Origin: Adiantum capillus-veneris
Lineage: Eukaryota > Streptophyta > Polypodiopsida > Polypodiales > Pteridaceae
Length of the DNA stretch: 64,000 nt
Assembly (NCBI GenBank): GCA_014529385.2
Contig: CM043944.1
Coordinates: forward strand, 178,220,240-178,284,239
Direction: 5' to 3'
Shown: in pieces, positions 12,297-23,682 of the stretch
Position numbering within the stretch: position 1 is the first letter of the stretch
How the letters are laid out: the number at the start of each line of letters is the position of its first letter
Translations under genes and position numbers: made by a program
The notes under the pieces: generated by a model
The model's input: only the letters and a program-made list of their open reading frames with translations
The model's database searches: none
What the model was told of the DNA's origin: nothing

Positions 12297-13980
12297 AGAC
12301 ATCCTACGCCCAAATTGTTTTCTGCTCAAAATGAAGCAAGATTTGGTTCAAAGGTTCCCATTGGGTCTAGCAACATAGTGGTATGGTCAAAATTTCAAAA
12401 TAAGCTCCTCGACATCCTACGGGTAGGATGTCTTTTTGCTTAGAATTGAATAAAATTTGGTCCAAAGACTCCCCTTGGTGTGTTGAACTCCTAGGTATCC
12501 TCACTTTTTGTTTCTGGCACCTCTAGGCTGGTCAAATGCTCAAGAATCTATTTCAGAAGCTGGATACTCTATCATCTGATTTTTCAAGTCAAATGAGCTC
12601 CAAATTGGACCAGAATTGACTGGCAGGCTTATATAAGGCTATACAACACTATGGTATGGTCATAGTAGGGTTTTGGCCTCAAAATCATACAAGAGACATC
12701 CTACGCGTAGGATGTCTATTTGCTCATAATTGGCCCAAATTTTAATTTAAGACTCTCCTTGTGTCCAACAACCCAATGGTATGCTCAGATTTTCATTTGG
12801 ACCTAAAAATCACCTTGAGACATCCTACGGGTAGGATGTCTTTGTGCTCAGAATGACTTGAAATTTTCACCCCAGCTTCTCCTTGTTGTGCTGATCACAG
12901 TGGTGTGCTCACATTTTGGTTTGGAGTCCTAAATCAACTGGAGACATCCTACGTGTAGGATGTCTTTTTGCTATGTTTCAGCTCAAACTTACATTGTAGC
13001 TTCCCCTTGATGTGCTAAACTCACAGCTATTTTTACTTTTTGATTCTGACACTTGTAGGCTGGTCAAATGATCAAGAATCTGTTTCAAAAGCCAGATGTC
13101 CAATCTGGTGAATTTTCAAGTCAAATCAACTCCAAATTGGACCAAATTTGCCTAGCAAGCTTATATAAGGCTATATGAGAGCATGGTATGGTCACAGTAG
13201 AATTTTGGTCTCAGAATTATGTAGTAGACATCCTACGCGTAGGATGTCTTTTTTCTCAGAATGAACACAAACTTGGATCAAAGATTCCCCTAGGCTTCAA
13301 CAACCCACTGCTTACATTTGAGTTTGGATGTCAAAAGATCCCAAAACTAGCTATTCTTGCCTTTTTCCCGTCCAAAAACGCTAAAGTTTGTTCAATCTTC
13401 ACTTTCACTGACCCAAATGAGATGAAATTTATCACAGGCACTCAATACAACATTTAGAACATGCCTATGGAGTCATCCTATGGTTTGGTCTCAAAATTAG
13501 GCCTTGGACACAATTTGTGTAGGATGTCTAGCAATTCTCATCTTTTGGCTTTAATCTGTCAAAATTTGGTCAAATTTCCACTTTCCAGGTGAAAATAGGA
13601 TAGAACCTACCTTCTAAACACACTGGTAACCTCAGATTTTCAAAAAAAATGCCCAGATCACCCTGTAGACATCCTACACGTAGGATGTCTACTGCTTATT
13701 TTTTCAGACAGAAGTGTCCCTGATGCTTCCTTATGCTCTCAGCAAGTGCAAGTATGCTTCACACTTGCAAAAACATGAAAAAATCACTCAATTTAAGACT
13801 TTTCTGAAATTTTGCGTTTTTTGACTACGCCTTTTGGCTTTTGGTCAACAAAAATAGGAAAAAACACTCAAGTCAATATGTTAATAGGGTAAAATCTACC
13901 CTCTGAACACACTGGTAACCTCAGTTTCCCCAAATTCCCTGTCAAAAGTGCCTTGGAGACATCCTACACGTAGGATGTCT
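12297..13980. repeat. Palindrome-bearing tandem array in leader of C
   Basis: Seven full palindromes with core CATCCTAC-NN-GTAGGATG (preceded by AGA and followed by TCT in most) at 12411, 12694, 12818, 12942, 13226, 13667 and 13957, plus half sites near 12,297 and 13,521. Spacings are 124, 124 and about 280-290 bp. Flanking unit sequence (for example CTCAGAAT..., GTATGGTCA) has diverged, while the 8-11 bp arms are invariant and only the two central bases vary (GG, GC, GT, AC). A higher-order repeat also exists: the start at 12,122-12,260 resembles 13,777-13,925. Confidence 0.9.
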
Positions 13981-14500
13981 ACTGTCTTAAAATGCAATTT
14001 TTTTCTGCCAATAGTACTCCCTATGCTCTGTAGAGCTCTTAGCAATAATCACAAAAACTTTTGGACTTCAAATCAGCTTCCAAACACAATTTACCGTCTT
14101 TCCTACTTAGTGTTTTCTACTTCTCTAAGAGCCTAACAACAAATAAGACATGCATAAAGTACTCTAGATTAGCAATCAAGATATCCTACTTACCCTACTC
14201 CTACTCATCATGTGAGATGGTGATTTTGATGTCTTGGTTGCTTCCTGGCCTCACACGGACTCTCAAGTCAACCTACCACCACATCTACCACTCCACCTCC
14301 TACTCTCTACACCACAACCTACTACTACCTAATACTACCTAAGACGAAGGATCTAGGCTAGACACACGCTCCCTAAACTCCCTCTAAGACCAAAAGAGTC
14401 TACCACTCTCCGATCCTATATAAAAGAATGAATATACTCTGGCAAGCCAGAGGGACCTCAAATCCTCAAGCACTAGTCTCGGTCACCTACTTAGGGCCCT
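13981..14500. other. Leader of element C between array and primer site
   Basis: No gene seen. TA/CTAC-rich sequence (CTACTACCTAATACTACC near 14,320) without a recognisable domain. Confidence 0.4.
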
Positions 14501-14520
14501 TGTCCCTGGCAGCGGTGCCA
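14501..14520 (-). promoter_or_regulatory. Primer-binding site of element C
   Basis: On the minus strand TGGCACCGCTGCCAGGGACA, one base after the LTR end CCAACA. The TGGC(A/G)CCG.TGCC.GGG form is typical of plant Tat/Athila-like elements. Confidence 0.7.
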
Positions 14521-14521
14521 A

Positions 14522-15556
14522 TGTTGGCGAATACGCCGCGACAGACGTCAGCATAGCGAGAACTCACCTAACATATAATGTCAACTGAGGATGGAGCTTG
14601 ACCCGCAGGCGCGTGGAAGCAAGCAAAGGGTGTCAACCTCTACTTGACTGACTAATGACTACTTTCTACAGAGATATCAAATCTACATGCCATCGGTTCT
14701 GTGAATGTGAGAGTCTCCTATGATGCTACCGCAAGCCAAAATCCCATTAGATGTTCTCGAAACGTTACGAAACTTGAGGGATATCCTATCAACACCAATA
14801 GGCCACTCTCCCTAAGGTCCATGACCCAAAACCCTACCCAAAAACACCCGGTGCAGAATCGCGTAAGATGTCTGACATATTTTTGCAAGGCGACGTTTCC
14901 AAAAACTAAGATTCCTAATGCGTAGCTCTGCTCGCTCTGATCGCGTGGATATGCTGAAAATGCAAAAACGGACAACGTTTACTCACCGAATCTCCAAAAG
15001 TAGCTCGCGGGTGAATCTGCCAAAACACAGATGAACGTGCGTGATGTAAGCATCAACGCGTAGCTCTCCTTGTTGGCAACACGCTGCTGCTCCTTGTTTG
15101 CGATTCCGACCATCGTAGCTCTTGTAGCACACACACACACTCTCTCACTCTCTCGCAGTCTCCCACTCGACACAGAAGATAAGATTATTAGAAGTCTCCT
15201 TACAAAGCTTTAGGTTTTGGTTTATATACTAAACCTTAGAAAACCTAATGTCCGGCCAAAATGACCTGATTTGTCCCTAGGCTTCTATAAAGCTTAATTA
15301 CAACCCCGTGAGCTGGCTTTGCTCATCCAACAAGCATCTGTGGCCAAAATACAATTGCCGACTTAAAATATGAAGTTCCTATAAACATTACAAAAGTGGC
15401 CGTAATGGCTCAAAATGATAATAACGGGATATTCAATGATGTCCATGAGCTTGTATCTTCACATTATAGCATCTTCATATGGAATCTTTAGAGAATCTTT
15501 GAGGAATCTTCATGGAATCTTTGTGGAAGTGTTGTTGAAAGGTTGACCTGTCAACA
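14522..15556 (-). repeat. LTR of element C
   Basis: Bounded on the plus strand by TGTTGG (14,522) and TCAACA (15,556), giving the usual short inverted ends TGTTG/CAACA. The right boundary is inferred from these ends only, since a second LTR is not in the window. Short open frames inside (14,718-14,975) have no domain and are not called. Confidence 0.55.
15219..15230 (-). promoter_or_regulatory. TATA box in LTR of C
   Basis: Reads AGTATATAAACC on the minus strand, directed toward the primer site at 14,520. Confidence 0.45.
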
Positions 15557-16180
15557 CGCTCCCAACCATCCCACATAGTGAAACCTCATACCTGCCCACC
15601 ATGCACCTCGCTTCAGACCACTCAGACTCAACTTGCCACCTACCATTGACTCTCGCTTTTGCATACAACTCTTGTTGTTCTCCCCTACTGCTCCTTAGAG
15701 ATTGATTTATCTCACTCCCAGCTAGTAGTATGTGGCCACCATCCAACCCTCCTTAGATTCATGGCTACAGTGTGGGCGTTGTTTTTCAATCTCTCATACA
15801 TGCTCAAGCTGAGAGCGGCTACCACCCCTCTCGCTCTTGCCCACCACCCATTTACCAGCATGCTTGCATGCAATGGGCAATGTAGTGTAGCCTTCCAAGT
15901 AAATAGATGGTGTAATACCATCTCAAGGGGGTCACTTAATAATTATGTGACTATCACATGAGTGCAACAAAAGGGGTTACTTATTTTGATTCTTCTCACA
16001 TTTTCACATACAAATGGGTATTGTAAAATGAAATTGGAAAAAAAAAAAATAGATTGAATAGGAAAAGGGTGCATTTTATTTGTCAAAAATTCAAAGGAAG
16101 ATTTAAAAATAGTCTCTGAACGCATGCGATATACACAATTTATACATAGTGACCCCCTAAGGATACCATGGACACCTCAA

Positions 16181-16232
<52 letters not shown>

Positions 16233-16640
16233 TTATCTTATTTTCTGCTAACACCATGTAATGGTTTCCCACTCTTCCATGCAACAACCTCCTACTTTTT
16301 TTGTAAGGTTTTCAGTTTCTGAAACCTTAGAAATTGTACAAAGCGTGATCAAATTAACTTGGTTGTTAAGAAAACACTATAGAATGATCCAACCATGGAA
16401 AATATTGATATTTTTTGCACCGTAACCAGAGTTTTACTATGGTTAGAATTTTTCAGAACCAAATTCTGATAAAATCTGAAAAAGTTACGGGCTCTCAAAA
16501 GTTTACACTATAAATCTAATTAGTAAAGTAAAATTGAATGGTTTCAGTAATTATTATTGCTAAAGACTTTTTATCCTAAGGTTCTGGAAATTGCATATAT
16601 TTTCAAGTTTAATCATTAAAAGCCAAGAATAATAGTAGAA
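15557..16640. other. Unassigned sequence with (CT)n tract
   Basis: No domain recognised in either strand. A short CT/CTAT microsatellite lies at 16,182-16,232. Confidence 0.4.
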
Positions 16641-16789
16641 ATCGATTCTAGAAGCTGGGGGGACTGTGTCGAGCTGTGTGGAACCTGCCCAATATAGAAT
16701 TAGTAGCAGGGGGCGCCATCTTGAGCCTGGGGGCTGCTTGAGCTACAAGCAATTGGATTTTTTAGCCTATGAGAGCTTGTGAGTGCTGG

Positions 16790-16806
16790 AAACCTATAAA
16801 TAGGAC
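16790..16806 (+). promoter_or_regulatory. TATA-box promoter candidate
   Basis: CCTATAAATAGGACCCC, a good plant TATA box, followed by a non-coding leader with CTCTCTCATC pyrimidine sequence. Confidence 0.5.
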
Positions 16807-17284
16807 CCCTTGCTTCATAATTTCAGACAGACTCGGAGCCTTGCCAAATTCTCTCTCATCTAGAGGGACCTCTACTCAGAAACCACTAGAGAGCAAAGCT
16901 CTAGTTGGTTAATCAATGGTAGTTAGCACTAACCCTTTTTAATTAGTAGAACTATATTAATCTATTTATATTTTCTTAATTAATTCAATTAATTAAGAAG
17001 ATTAAACCTATTTATACTCTAAAATTCTCTCCTAATTCTAAATTCTCTATTGATTATTGACATTAAGCTTATGAATACATTGGGACTGAAATTACTCATT
17101 TTAACCATAAATTAATGATAATTATACAAATTAATTTTAGATTAAGATGAAGTATTTATGAGAGCCGTGTTAGACTATCAATATTTTAGAAAAAATATAT
17201 TTTATTTTTTGAGTAATTTTTGTAATTATTTAAGCACAATTACATTGTTTTTAAGAAAAACGTAAAGGAAAAAATAATCAAACT

Positions 17285-17890
17285 AATCCAAAAAGCTTTG
17301 AGAAAATTATCAGAGGTAAAATACATCTTAAGAAACCCGTGATAATTGTCTTAATCTCAGATAATTAATTTAACTAATTTTCTCAGTAGAAAAACACTGT
17401 TTTAAAGAAAAAATAAAAGGAAGAAAATAGCAAACTAGTTTAAAAATCTTTGAGATAAGTATCAAAGGTAAAACTCATCTTACAAAACCCATGATAATTA
17501 TCTTAACCTCAAATGATTAGTATAACTAATTATCTCAAAGAAAAAACACTATTTTTAAGAGAAATAAAAGGGGGGAAATGAAAAACTAATTCAAAAATCT
17601 TTGAGATAATTATCAAAGGTAGACCACATCTTACCAAACCCACGATAATTATCTTAATCTCAGATAATTAGTTTAACTAATTATCTGAGTAGGAAAGTAC
17701 TAATTTTAACAAAAAACTAATGGGGAAAATAGTAAATTAAACTAGAAATCTTTGAAATAATTATCAAAGGTAAATCACCTCTTCAAAAAACCATGATAAT
17801 TATCTTAACCACAGATAATTAGTTTAGCTAATTATCTTAGTAGAAAAAAAGTATTTATGAGGGTAAATTAAAGGAGGAAATTAGTAAATA
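17285..17890. repeat. About 150-bp tandem repeat with palindromes, 4 units
   Basis: Units start near 17,285, 17,440, 17,590 and 17,740 (AAAATCTTTGAGATAA.TATC). Each holds an inverted repeat. It is perfect at 17,659-17,689, where arm CTCAGATAATTAGTT is followed by one T and its exact complement. Degenerate copies lie at 17,356, 17,508 and 17,811. GATAATTATC decamers also recur in each unit. Confidence 0.9.
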
Positions 17891-17892
17891 AT

Positions 17893-18740
17893 GTGATATG
17901 ATTACATGCTATTTATAAGAGTTATATTATAGAATAAAGAGGCCATGATAATTATAAGGTTAGAAAAGTAGTATAGATATTTATCTAAGTCAAATTATAC
18001 TAATTTTAGTTGAGAACTAAAGAGGAAAATTAGTAATACACGTGATCTGATTACATGCTATTTATCAAAGCTGGATTACATGATAATGAGGCTATGATAA
18101 TTATGTCAAGGTTAGAAAAGTAATAAAGATATTTATCTAAGTCAAATTATACTAATTCTAGTTGAGAACTAAAGGGGGAAATTAGTAAATCATGTGATAT
18201 GATCACATGCTATTTATCAAAGCTAGATTATAGGATAAAGAGGTCATTATAATTATGTCAAGGTGAGAAAAGTAGTATAGATATTTATAGGATAAAGAGG
18301 ATAAAGAGGTCATTATAATTATAGGATAAAGAGGTCATTATAATTATCTCAAGGTGAGAAAAGTAGTATAGATATTTATCTAAGTCAAATTATATTAATT
18401 CTAGCTGAGAACTAAAGGGGGAAATTAGTAAAACATGTGATATGATTACATGTTATTTATCGGAGTTGGATTTCATGATAATGAGGCCATGATAATTATA
18501 TCAAGGTTTGAAAAAAAGTATAGATATGTATCCAAGTCAAATTATACTAATTCTAGATGAAAACTAAAGGGGGACATTAGTAAATCATGTGATATGATTA
18601 GATTCTATTTATGTGAGCTATATTACATGATAAAAAGTCCGTGCTAATTATGTCAAGGTTAGAAAAGTAGTATAGATATTTATCTAAGTCAGATTCTAGT
18701 AATTTTAGCTAGAAATTAAAGATGGAAATTAGAAAATTGA
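17893..18740. repeat. About 148-bp tandem repeat, 5-6 units
   Basis: Units begin GTGATATGATTACATGCT at about 17,893, 18,042, 18,193, 18,436 and 18,588. The third unit is enlarged by an internal 30-35 bp triplication (GGATAAAGAGGTCATTATAA, 18,230-18,345). The shared segment TAAAGG.GGAAATTAGTAAA links it to the end of the preceding array, so the two arrays probably have a common origin. Confidence 0.9.
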
Positions 18741-19258
18741 GTTGGAAAATTAGAAGATAATTACCAAAGGTCAAAAATATCCTTATCTACTTTTGATAAT
18801 TATACCATAGCTATTTAGTGATTTTAGGAAATTACAATTGACCAAAAGTCCTCTTTTTAGTAAAAGATTAAAATAAATAGACTTTACGGCAAAAGTTTTT
18901 AGGAAAATTATAGTAAGTGTAAACCTATGATATAAAGTTGAGAAAATGAAATCTTTGAGAGAAAATAAATAGAATAAATATTAAGCTCAAAATAAGCAAA
19001 TTTCAAGCTTGAATTTTGATGGAAACATTAGGAAAAAGATATACAAAATTAAAAGAAAATTAAGATAGCTTAGAAAACCTTTAGGGAAGCTGTGAAAAAA
19101 GTTATCATGCCTACATAGGAAAACAAGAAATTACTAGGTCAAGAATTTACCAATTAAGACTATAAATTTAACCTAGATTTGGGTAAAATTGGATACAAAG
19201 GTTAAGTCTAGCTTTTGGATAATTTACCTAATGATTAAACGTTCTTTTTTAGGACGTT
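18741..19258. other. AT-rich non-coding leader
   Basis: No frame or repeat of note. It ends TTCTTTTTTAG, an acceptor-like sequence, seven bases before an ATG at 19,259. Confidence 0.4.
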
Positions 19259-19444
19259 ATGGCACCTAAAAGGACCCAAATCAATCCTACATCTGATGAT
19301 GAGGACAGAGCTCTAAAAAGAACTAGAGCGTCACACGACGATGAAGCTGGGCCTAGTAGGAGGCCTACAGAGGAGAGTCTTCAAGTGCCAGCGCAGCAGC
19401 AGATGGCCGATCAGTCCCAGGTGGGTTTTCCATTATTCAATTAA
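19259..19444 (+). CDS. Short hydrophilic ORF, possible gag N-terminus
   Basis: A 61-residue frame beginning MAPKRTQINPTSDDEDRALK, with mixed acidic/basic and Gln-rich sequence and a KR-rich patch that could be a nuclear signal. A donor-like AG-GTGGGT lies inside the 3' part. It has the look of a disordered gag start, but no gag core follows. Unknown function; it may be a chance frame. Confidence 0.3.
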   Translation: MAPKRTQINPTSDDEDRALKRTRASHDDEAGPSRRPTEESLQVPAQQQMADQSQVGFPLFN

Positions 19445-21480
19445 GTCTTTAAACAGTTTAAGTTCTTTTATAAGCTAGCATTGCAAATGTAAGGAGTGAG
19501 TAAGAATCAGAAAAAGGATAATTGACCAAAAACGGGAGGTAACTTCCAAAGTGCAGTTGTTCATAATGTAGGTAAGAATTGTTTGAGTTAAAACTGGTTG
19601 AACTAGGAAAGATATGATTGATCATCCTTAAGAGAGCTTGTCTTAAGCCCCCCCCCCCCCCCCCCCCCCGACTCCTTGGTATAAATTGATGATAATGATG
19701 ACTTTCCAGCCATGGATAAGTCGGTTACCCCCATGAACGATGAGTTTCTACTCCGTGTCATGTCTTGATGTTTCTACATAAATTAGGATACCATTTTTTA
19801 TCCTAGGAGAGCCGCTCAGTTGTATGGGCAACTGGTTTGGTGTATGGGCACCCGGAACCTTGGGTGGGGGTTTATCCACTCCGGATTGTGAATAAGGAAT
19901 GGGTGCCATTTTTTCACCCTTAGGTGGTCTTGAGACAAGAAGAGTACTGGTCATGGTTATAATGGACAATGTTTTGATTGACAGTACCCTATCTTAAGTT
20001 AAAGATGTCTGTTTGCAAAAACAATGATTTTCAATACTCTTTTTTTAAAGGTTGTTTTAATGAAATCTGGTTATGAAGGAAGGAATTACTATGACAAAAA
20101 GTTAAAAGAAACTATTATTTTAAGTGAAAACAATGTGGTAGTAATTGGCAAAGAAAAGAATCATGTGTGACTACGGGGTGGTAAGTGGGGATTGACTAAG
20201 GTTGTCAATCATGGGACGGGTGGACCTGATTAGTCAGGTAAATATCCATCCTTGCGCACTAAAAACGTTTAGAAAACTTCTTCACTTGGAAAAGGAGTCC
20301 ACCAGCGCTGGCTGTGCCCTCACATCTGTTAGGGGGGGAAAAGCGTTGGTTGAGGATACCTTAGCCCAATTTGTGGCAGTTATAGGGCCGATTTTTTTTT
20401 TAATTACTTTTAATACATTGTCTCGTTTTCGCTGCGAGATAGGACTAGGTCTTCTTCTAAGGCTATGGACCCAAGCCATTGTCAATGGTAAAGGTCTATT
20501 CCTTGGATTTTTCTTGTTTAGAGACTCTGATTTTTATCAGACCTAGAGACCTGTCAAGGATCCCATCCCGATCTTGGTAGTGGCGGGTTGGGGACATCAC
20601 ACTTTTTTCCTCACCCGCTAGCAACTTGTCATTTGTAGCATGTTGATTGCAAACAATTATTCATGGATGTATTGGGATTATTTGAAAGAATTTAAAACTT
20701 CTTTTCCTTCATTTTTGACAACACTTCTTGGGATTGTTTCCCATGCTCTTATGGGTGGTGATTCCTTGAGCTCGAGAGTAATGTAATAACTATGTAAAGT
20801 CTCCCCCCTTTTCTCTGCTTCAACTCGTACACAACTCAACATCTCTTGGGATTATTCCTACAATAGTGGAACAAGGTAGTGGCAAACGGTGTTGTGAACT
20901 GCATAAATAGGATCAGAAATCTTGCCACCAACCACACTACATGAGCAACAATATAGAATTGTGTCTCCCATGTACTTGCCGCTTGGAGTCGCCTTCAAGG
21001 CCAACACTAGCTACTAACCAAATTATCACGAATAGAGAAAGAACTTTTTCTCATAACCACCACTATCCACACCAAATGTATAGTTCTCTTTCTCTAATCA
21101 CTCTAATCAAAACAAACTATTATAGTAGCTATGACCTTGATATTATTTTTTAATGTTATTTCTTTTTTGTGTTGTACCCTATTGGCAAGCAACTGCATGA
21201 AATGTTATTCATTCGCACATATTTGCATAAATTTTTACTCATTAATGCATAAATGCATTACATTTATTCAATTCTATTTCACATCAATCAATCTCACCAA
21301 GCACCCCCTAGAGGACCTGACCAAACTCAATTATAATCAGACGATGGTATCATCTTTGTTACTATTGTTGCTTTATTATGACACATTTTTTGTCAAATTA
21401 GTCAACCATGTAAGTATAATACATAGTCAATACAACGGTAGGTCATAGTAGAGTTCATCATGAAAAATGATGGTAAAAAT
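19445..21480. other. Unassigned intergenic sequence
   Basis: No domain recognised. Includes a C22 tract (19,648-19,669). A 114-codon frame at 20,202-20,546 has mixed hydrophobic content and no known motif; it is not called as a gene. Confidence 0.4.
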
Positions 21481-21493
21481 AATCACCATTTTT

Positions 21494-21640
21494 CCAAAAA
21501 AAAAAAGAAACAAAAAGAGACTCTGATAGAGACAAAGAATATGGCAATGATTATAACCCAAGGAATCTCCGACAATACTATGGCTGCAAGCATAAATCTA
21601 TTTGATGTAAATGTTTTTGTGATGGCACCAATAGGCACAA

Positions 21641-21692
<52 letters not shown>

Positions 21693-21885
21693 CAATCTAC
21701 CGAATCTTGATGGTTCTCTTTAGAATGCTACTATAATAAAGCAGTTTGCCCAAAAAAAAGAAACAAAAAGAGACTCTGACAAAGACAAAGAGTATGGCAA
21801 TGACTTTAACCCAAGGAGTCCCAGACAAAACTAATGTTGCAAGCATAAATCTATTTGACGTAGATATTTTTAGTAGCAACACCGA
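21494..21885. repeat. Direct repeat pair flanking a (CT)n tract
   Basis: About 140 bp at 21,494-21,640 (GAAACAAAAAGAGACTCTGA..., AAGCATAAATCTATTTGA.GT) recurs diverged at 21,751-21,885. A 47-bp CT run (21,644-21,690) lies between them. The second copy ends exactly at the LTR start of gypsy-1. Confidence 0.85.
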
Positions 21886-21886
21886 T

Positions 21887-23090
21887 TGTCTCAAAATCTA
21901 ATATCTAATCAACCCAAATGATTTTATTATATTAAATTGATCATTTAATGTGGGAGAATAAATGAGAAAAAGCGTTAGGATATAGACATGTGCTTATGGA
22001 TCTAGCTCAACAAGGGACCAAGGTAAAAAGGTCCAAATGAGAGATGGTTTGTCAAAGACAAATGCTACCTAATGGATCTTATAGACCTTAGGGTTAGATT
22101 TATCACAGACCTCCAATGGTTAGTGTCAAAATTCCTTAGACCTAGGACCTTAAGCAAGATGGGGCTGACCTTGAGGTGGGAATCCTACCCAAACATGAGG
22201 TGCTTGTCGTACTTGCTGACTAAGGTGCTTAAGGTGTTTGTGAGAACCTTGTCCAAGCTTGAGGTGCTTTTCATGCTTAAATGACTAAGATGCTTGAAAT
22301 GTATAATTCAAACATGATCTCTCAAGAGGAATAAAATATTATCATGCTTAAATGACTAAGGTGCTTTAAGTGTTCAATTCAAACATGATCTCTTAAGAAG
22401 CATAAAAGACACATGTCAAGATCCTCCCCATTTTTACCTCATGATGTGCTTGAATTCTATTGGATAGGCTTTAAAGGGGTCCAATAAAAATTTAGATGCA
22501 TTTAAATAAATAATTAAGCTCTTTCTCTCAAAGAGGAAAAAGAGGACACTTGTCCAAATGATATACTTAAATAATATGAGAGAGAGAGAGAGAGAGAGGT
22601 GGACCAAGCATGAGAGGGGGATATACTCTCCCACAAACACACATATACACTATCATTGTGTGAGGTGCAAGGTGCAAGAGCTCCATCTCCTTCTCCAAGC
22701 TTGTTGAGAACCTGAGAGCCTACACCAACACTCAAGGAATTCAAATCCAACCAAGAGACATACTTCAATGCTTACGTTTTTCACCTTCTTCATCTTAATT
22801 ATTATGCTATTATGATATGATAAGAAAGAAGAGTGATGATAAGTGAGGAACTTCTTCTTTCTCCTATAAATGATTCTTCTTCCTCTTTGCTACCCTCATT
22901 CCACCGCTAGCTCTCTCATTGGTTGAAATGGTATACCATTGGGAACTATAGTCTTAATAATGGAGTCTCTTGGGGCTTGCCTTTGGCTTGATTATTATTG
23001 AGTTACTAGCAAGCTCAATAGGAGCTATAATCAACGGAGCAATGTTAAACCCTATCCACTAGTCTTTGCATCAACAGTCTCTAAACCACG
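21887..23090 (+). repeat. 5' LTR and leader of gypsy-1
   Basis: Left border set by the 34-bp match with 44,426. The right border is not resolved: no clear primer site was found, and the 3' LTR is cut after 34 bp. Contains a GA run (22,577-22,599) and repeated words (GACTAAGGTGCTT.AAGTGT, near 22,220, 22,285 and 22,350). Confidence 0.5.
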
Positions 23091-23193
23091 GGTGTGGTTG
23101 ACTGTGAACTAATTTTCAAAGGTAAAGAAGAGTATAAACTAAGTTTTTTGAGGGTACCAAAGCACAAAGTAATTCTATACATAAGTTTAATTA

Positions 23194-23530
23194 GCATGGC
23201 TGACAATAAACAAGAGAGTAGAATGAACATTGATCACTTTGATTTTGCACATGAAGGTGCTATGATTATGCCCCCATGTTTGTTAACCAAATTGTTAATA
23301 GGCTGCATCAAGCTATGGGCAACCTTGCTTTGCAAGCCGAAGTTACTCAAAAACTTCGTACTTATGGGATTTGCCTTCCTCTCCAAGAGGAGAGAGAGCT
23401 TAGGAGGTCTCTTGATGAGACTCCTGAAAGAAGACTCTCTCCCAGAAGAGAAGAGGAATCCAAAGAACAAAAAAGAAGAAAATCCCTTAAGTTCCTCTAA
23501 AGATGTGGCTCCATGAAGAAGGCGATCTAT
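23194..23530 (+). pseudogene. gypsy-1 gag, N-terminal part
   Basis: ATG 23,194 opens MADNKQESRMNIDHFDFAHE. A frameshift near 23,270 leads to VNQIVNRLHQAMGNLALQAE and a Glu/Arg/Lys-rich tail. The frame is cut at 23,530 by the copia insertion and resumes at 28,897 with Pro/Arg/Ser-rich sequence (WSPAPPKRKQ, SPSPPYSKREER). Confidence 0.6.
23526..23530. repeat. Target-site duplication of copia, left
   Basis: TCTAT directly before the 5' LTR, repeated at 28,892-28,896. Confidence 0.9.
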
Positions 23531-23669
23531 TGTTGGAGCTATATATGACTCACTCTACTCAACTTGGTCTCACCTATATATTTGTATCTTGTCCTCAATA
23601 TGAACCAGTCTTTGGGAGCGTATATGGTGTGTCTCTTGTCTCGTCTCTCTCTCTCTCTACATCTCAACA
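23531..23669 (+). repeat. 5' LTR of copia
   Basis: 139 bp, TGTTGGAGCTATATATGA to ACATCTCAACA. Holds an internal CT run of about 20 bp before the terminal ACATCTCAACA. Confidence 0.95.
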
Positions 23670-23682
23670 TAGTATCAGAGCG
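23670..23682 (+). promoter_or_regulatory. Primer-binding site of copia
   Basis: TAGTATCAGAGCG directly follows the LTR. It differs by one base from TGGTATCAGAGC, the plant initiator-Met tRNA site used by most plant copia elements. Confidence 0.85.

Larger units (their letters stand above)
12121..15556 (-). mobile_element. Element C: minus-strand LTR retrotransposon, 5' end only
   Basis: On the minus strand: a 1.04-kb LTR (15,556 to 14,522), one base, a Tat-type primer site (14,520-14,501), then a leader of tandem repeats down to 12,121 where it meets the cut 3' LTR of element A. No gag or pol follows, so the element is truncated. Confidence 0.65.
16641..19450 (+). mobile_element. Putative element D: promoter, tandem-repeat leader and short ORF
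   Basis: A TATA-bearing region, two AT-rich tandem arrays and an ORF in line. The order resembles the LTR/leader/gag start of an LTR element and parallels element C and gypsy-2, but no primer site, second LTR or pol was found. The call is inference. Confidence 0.35.

Noticed and set aside
12297-13980. CRISPR-like array (regularly spaced palindromic repeats)
   Set aside because: Spacers are related diverged repeat units, spacing is 124-290 bp, and the context is a plant LTR element leader. No cas genes.
14718-14975. 85-codon minus-strand ORF
   Set aside because: Lies within the LTR of element C; no domain and no conservation evidence.
20202-20546. 114-codon ORF
   Set aside because: No motif, overlaps shorter frames on the other strand, and composition is not protein-like enough to call.
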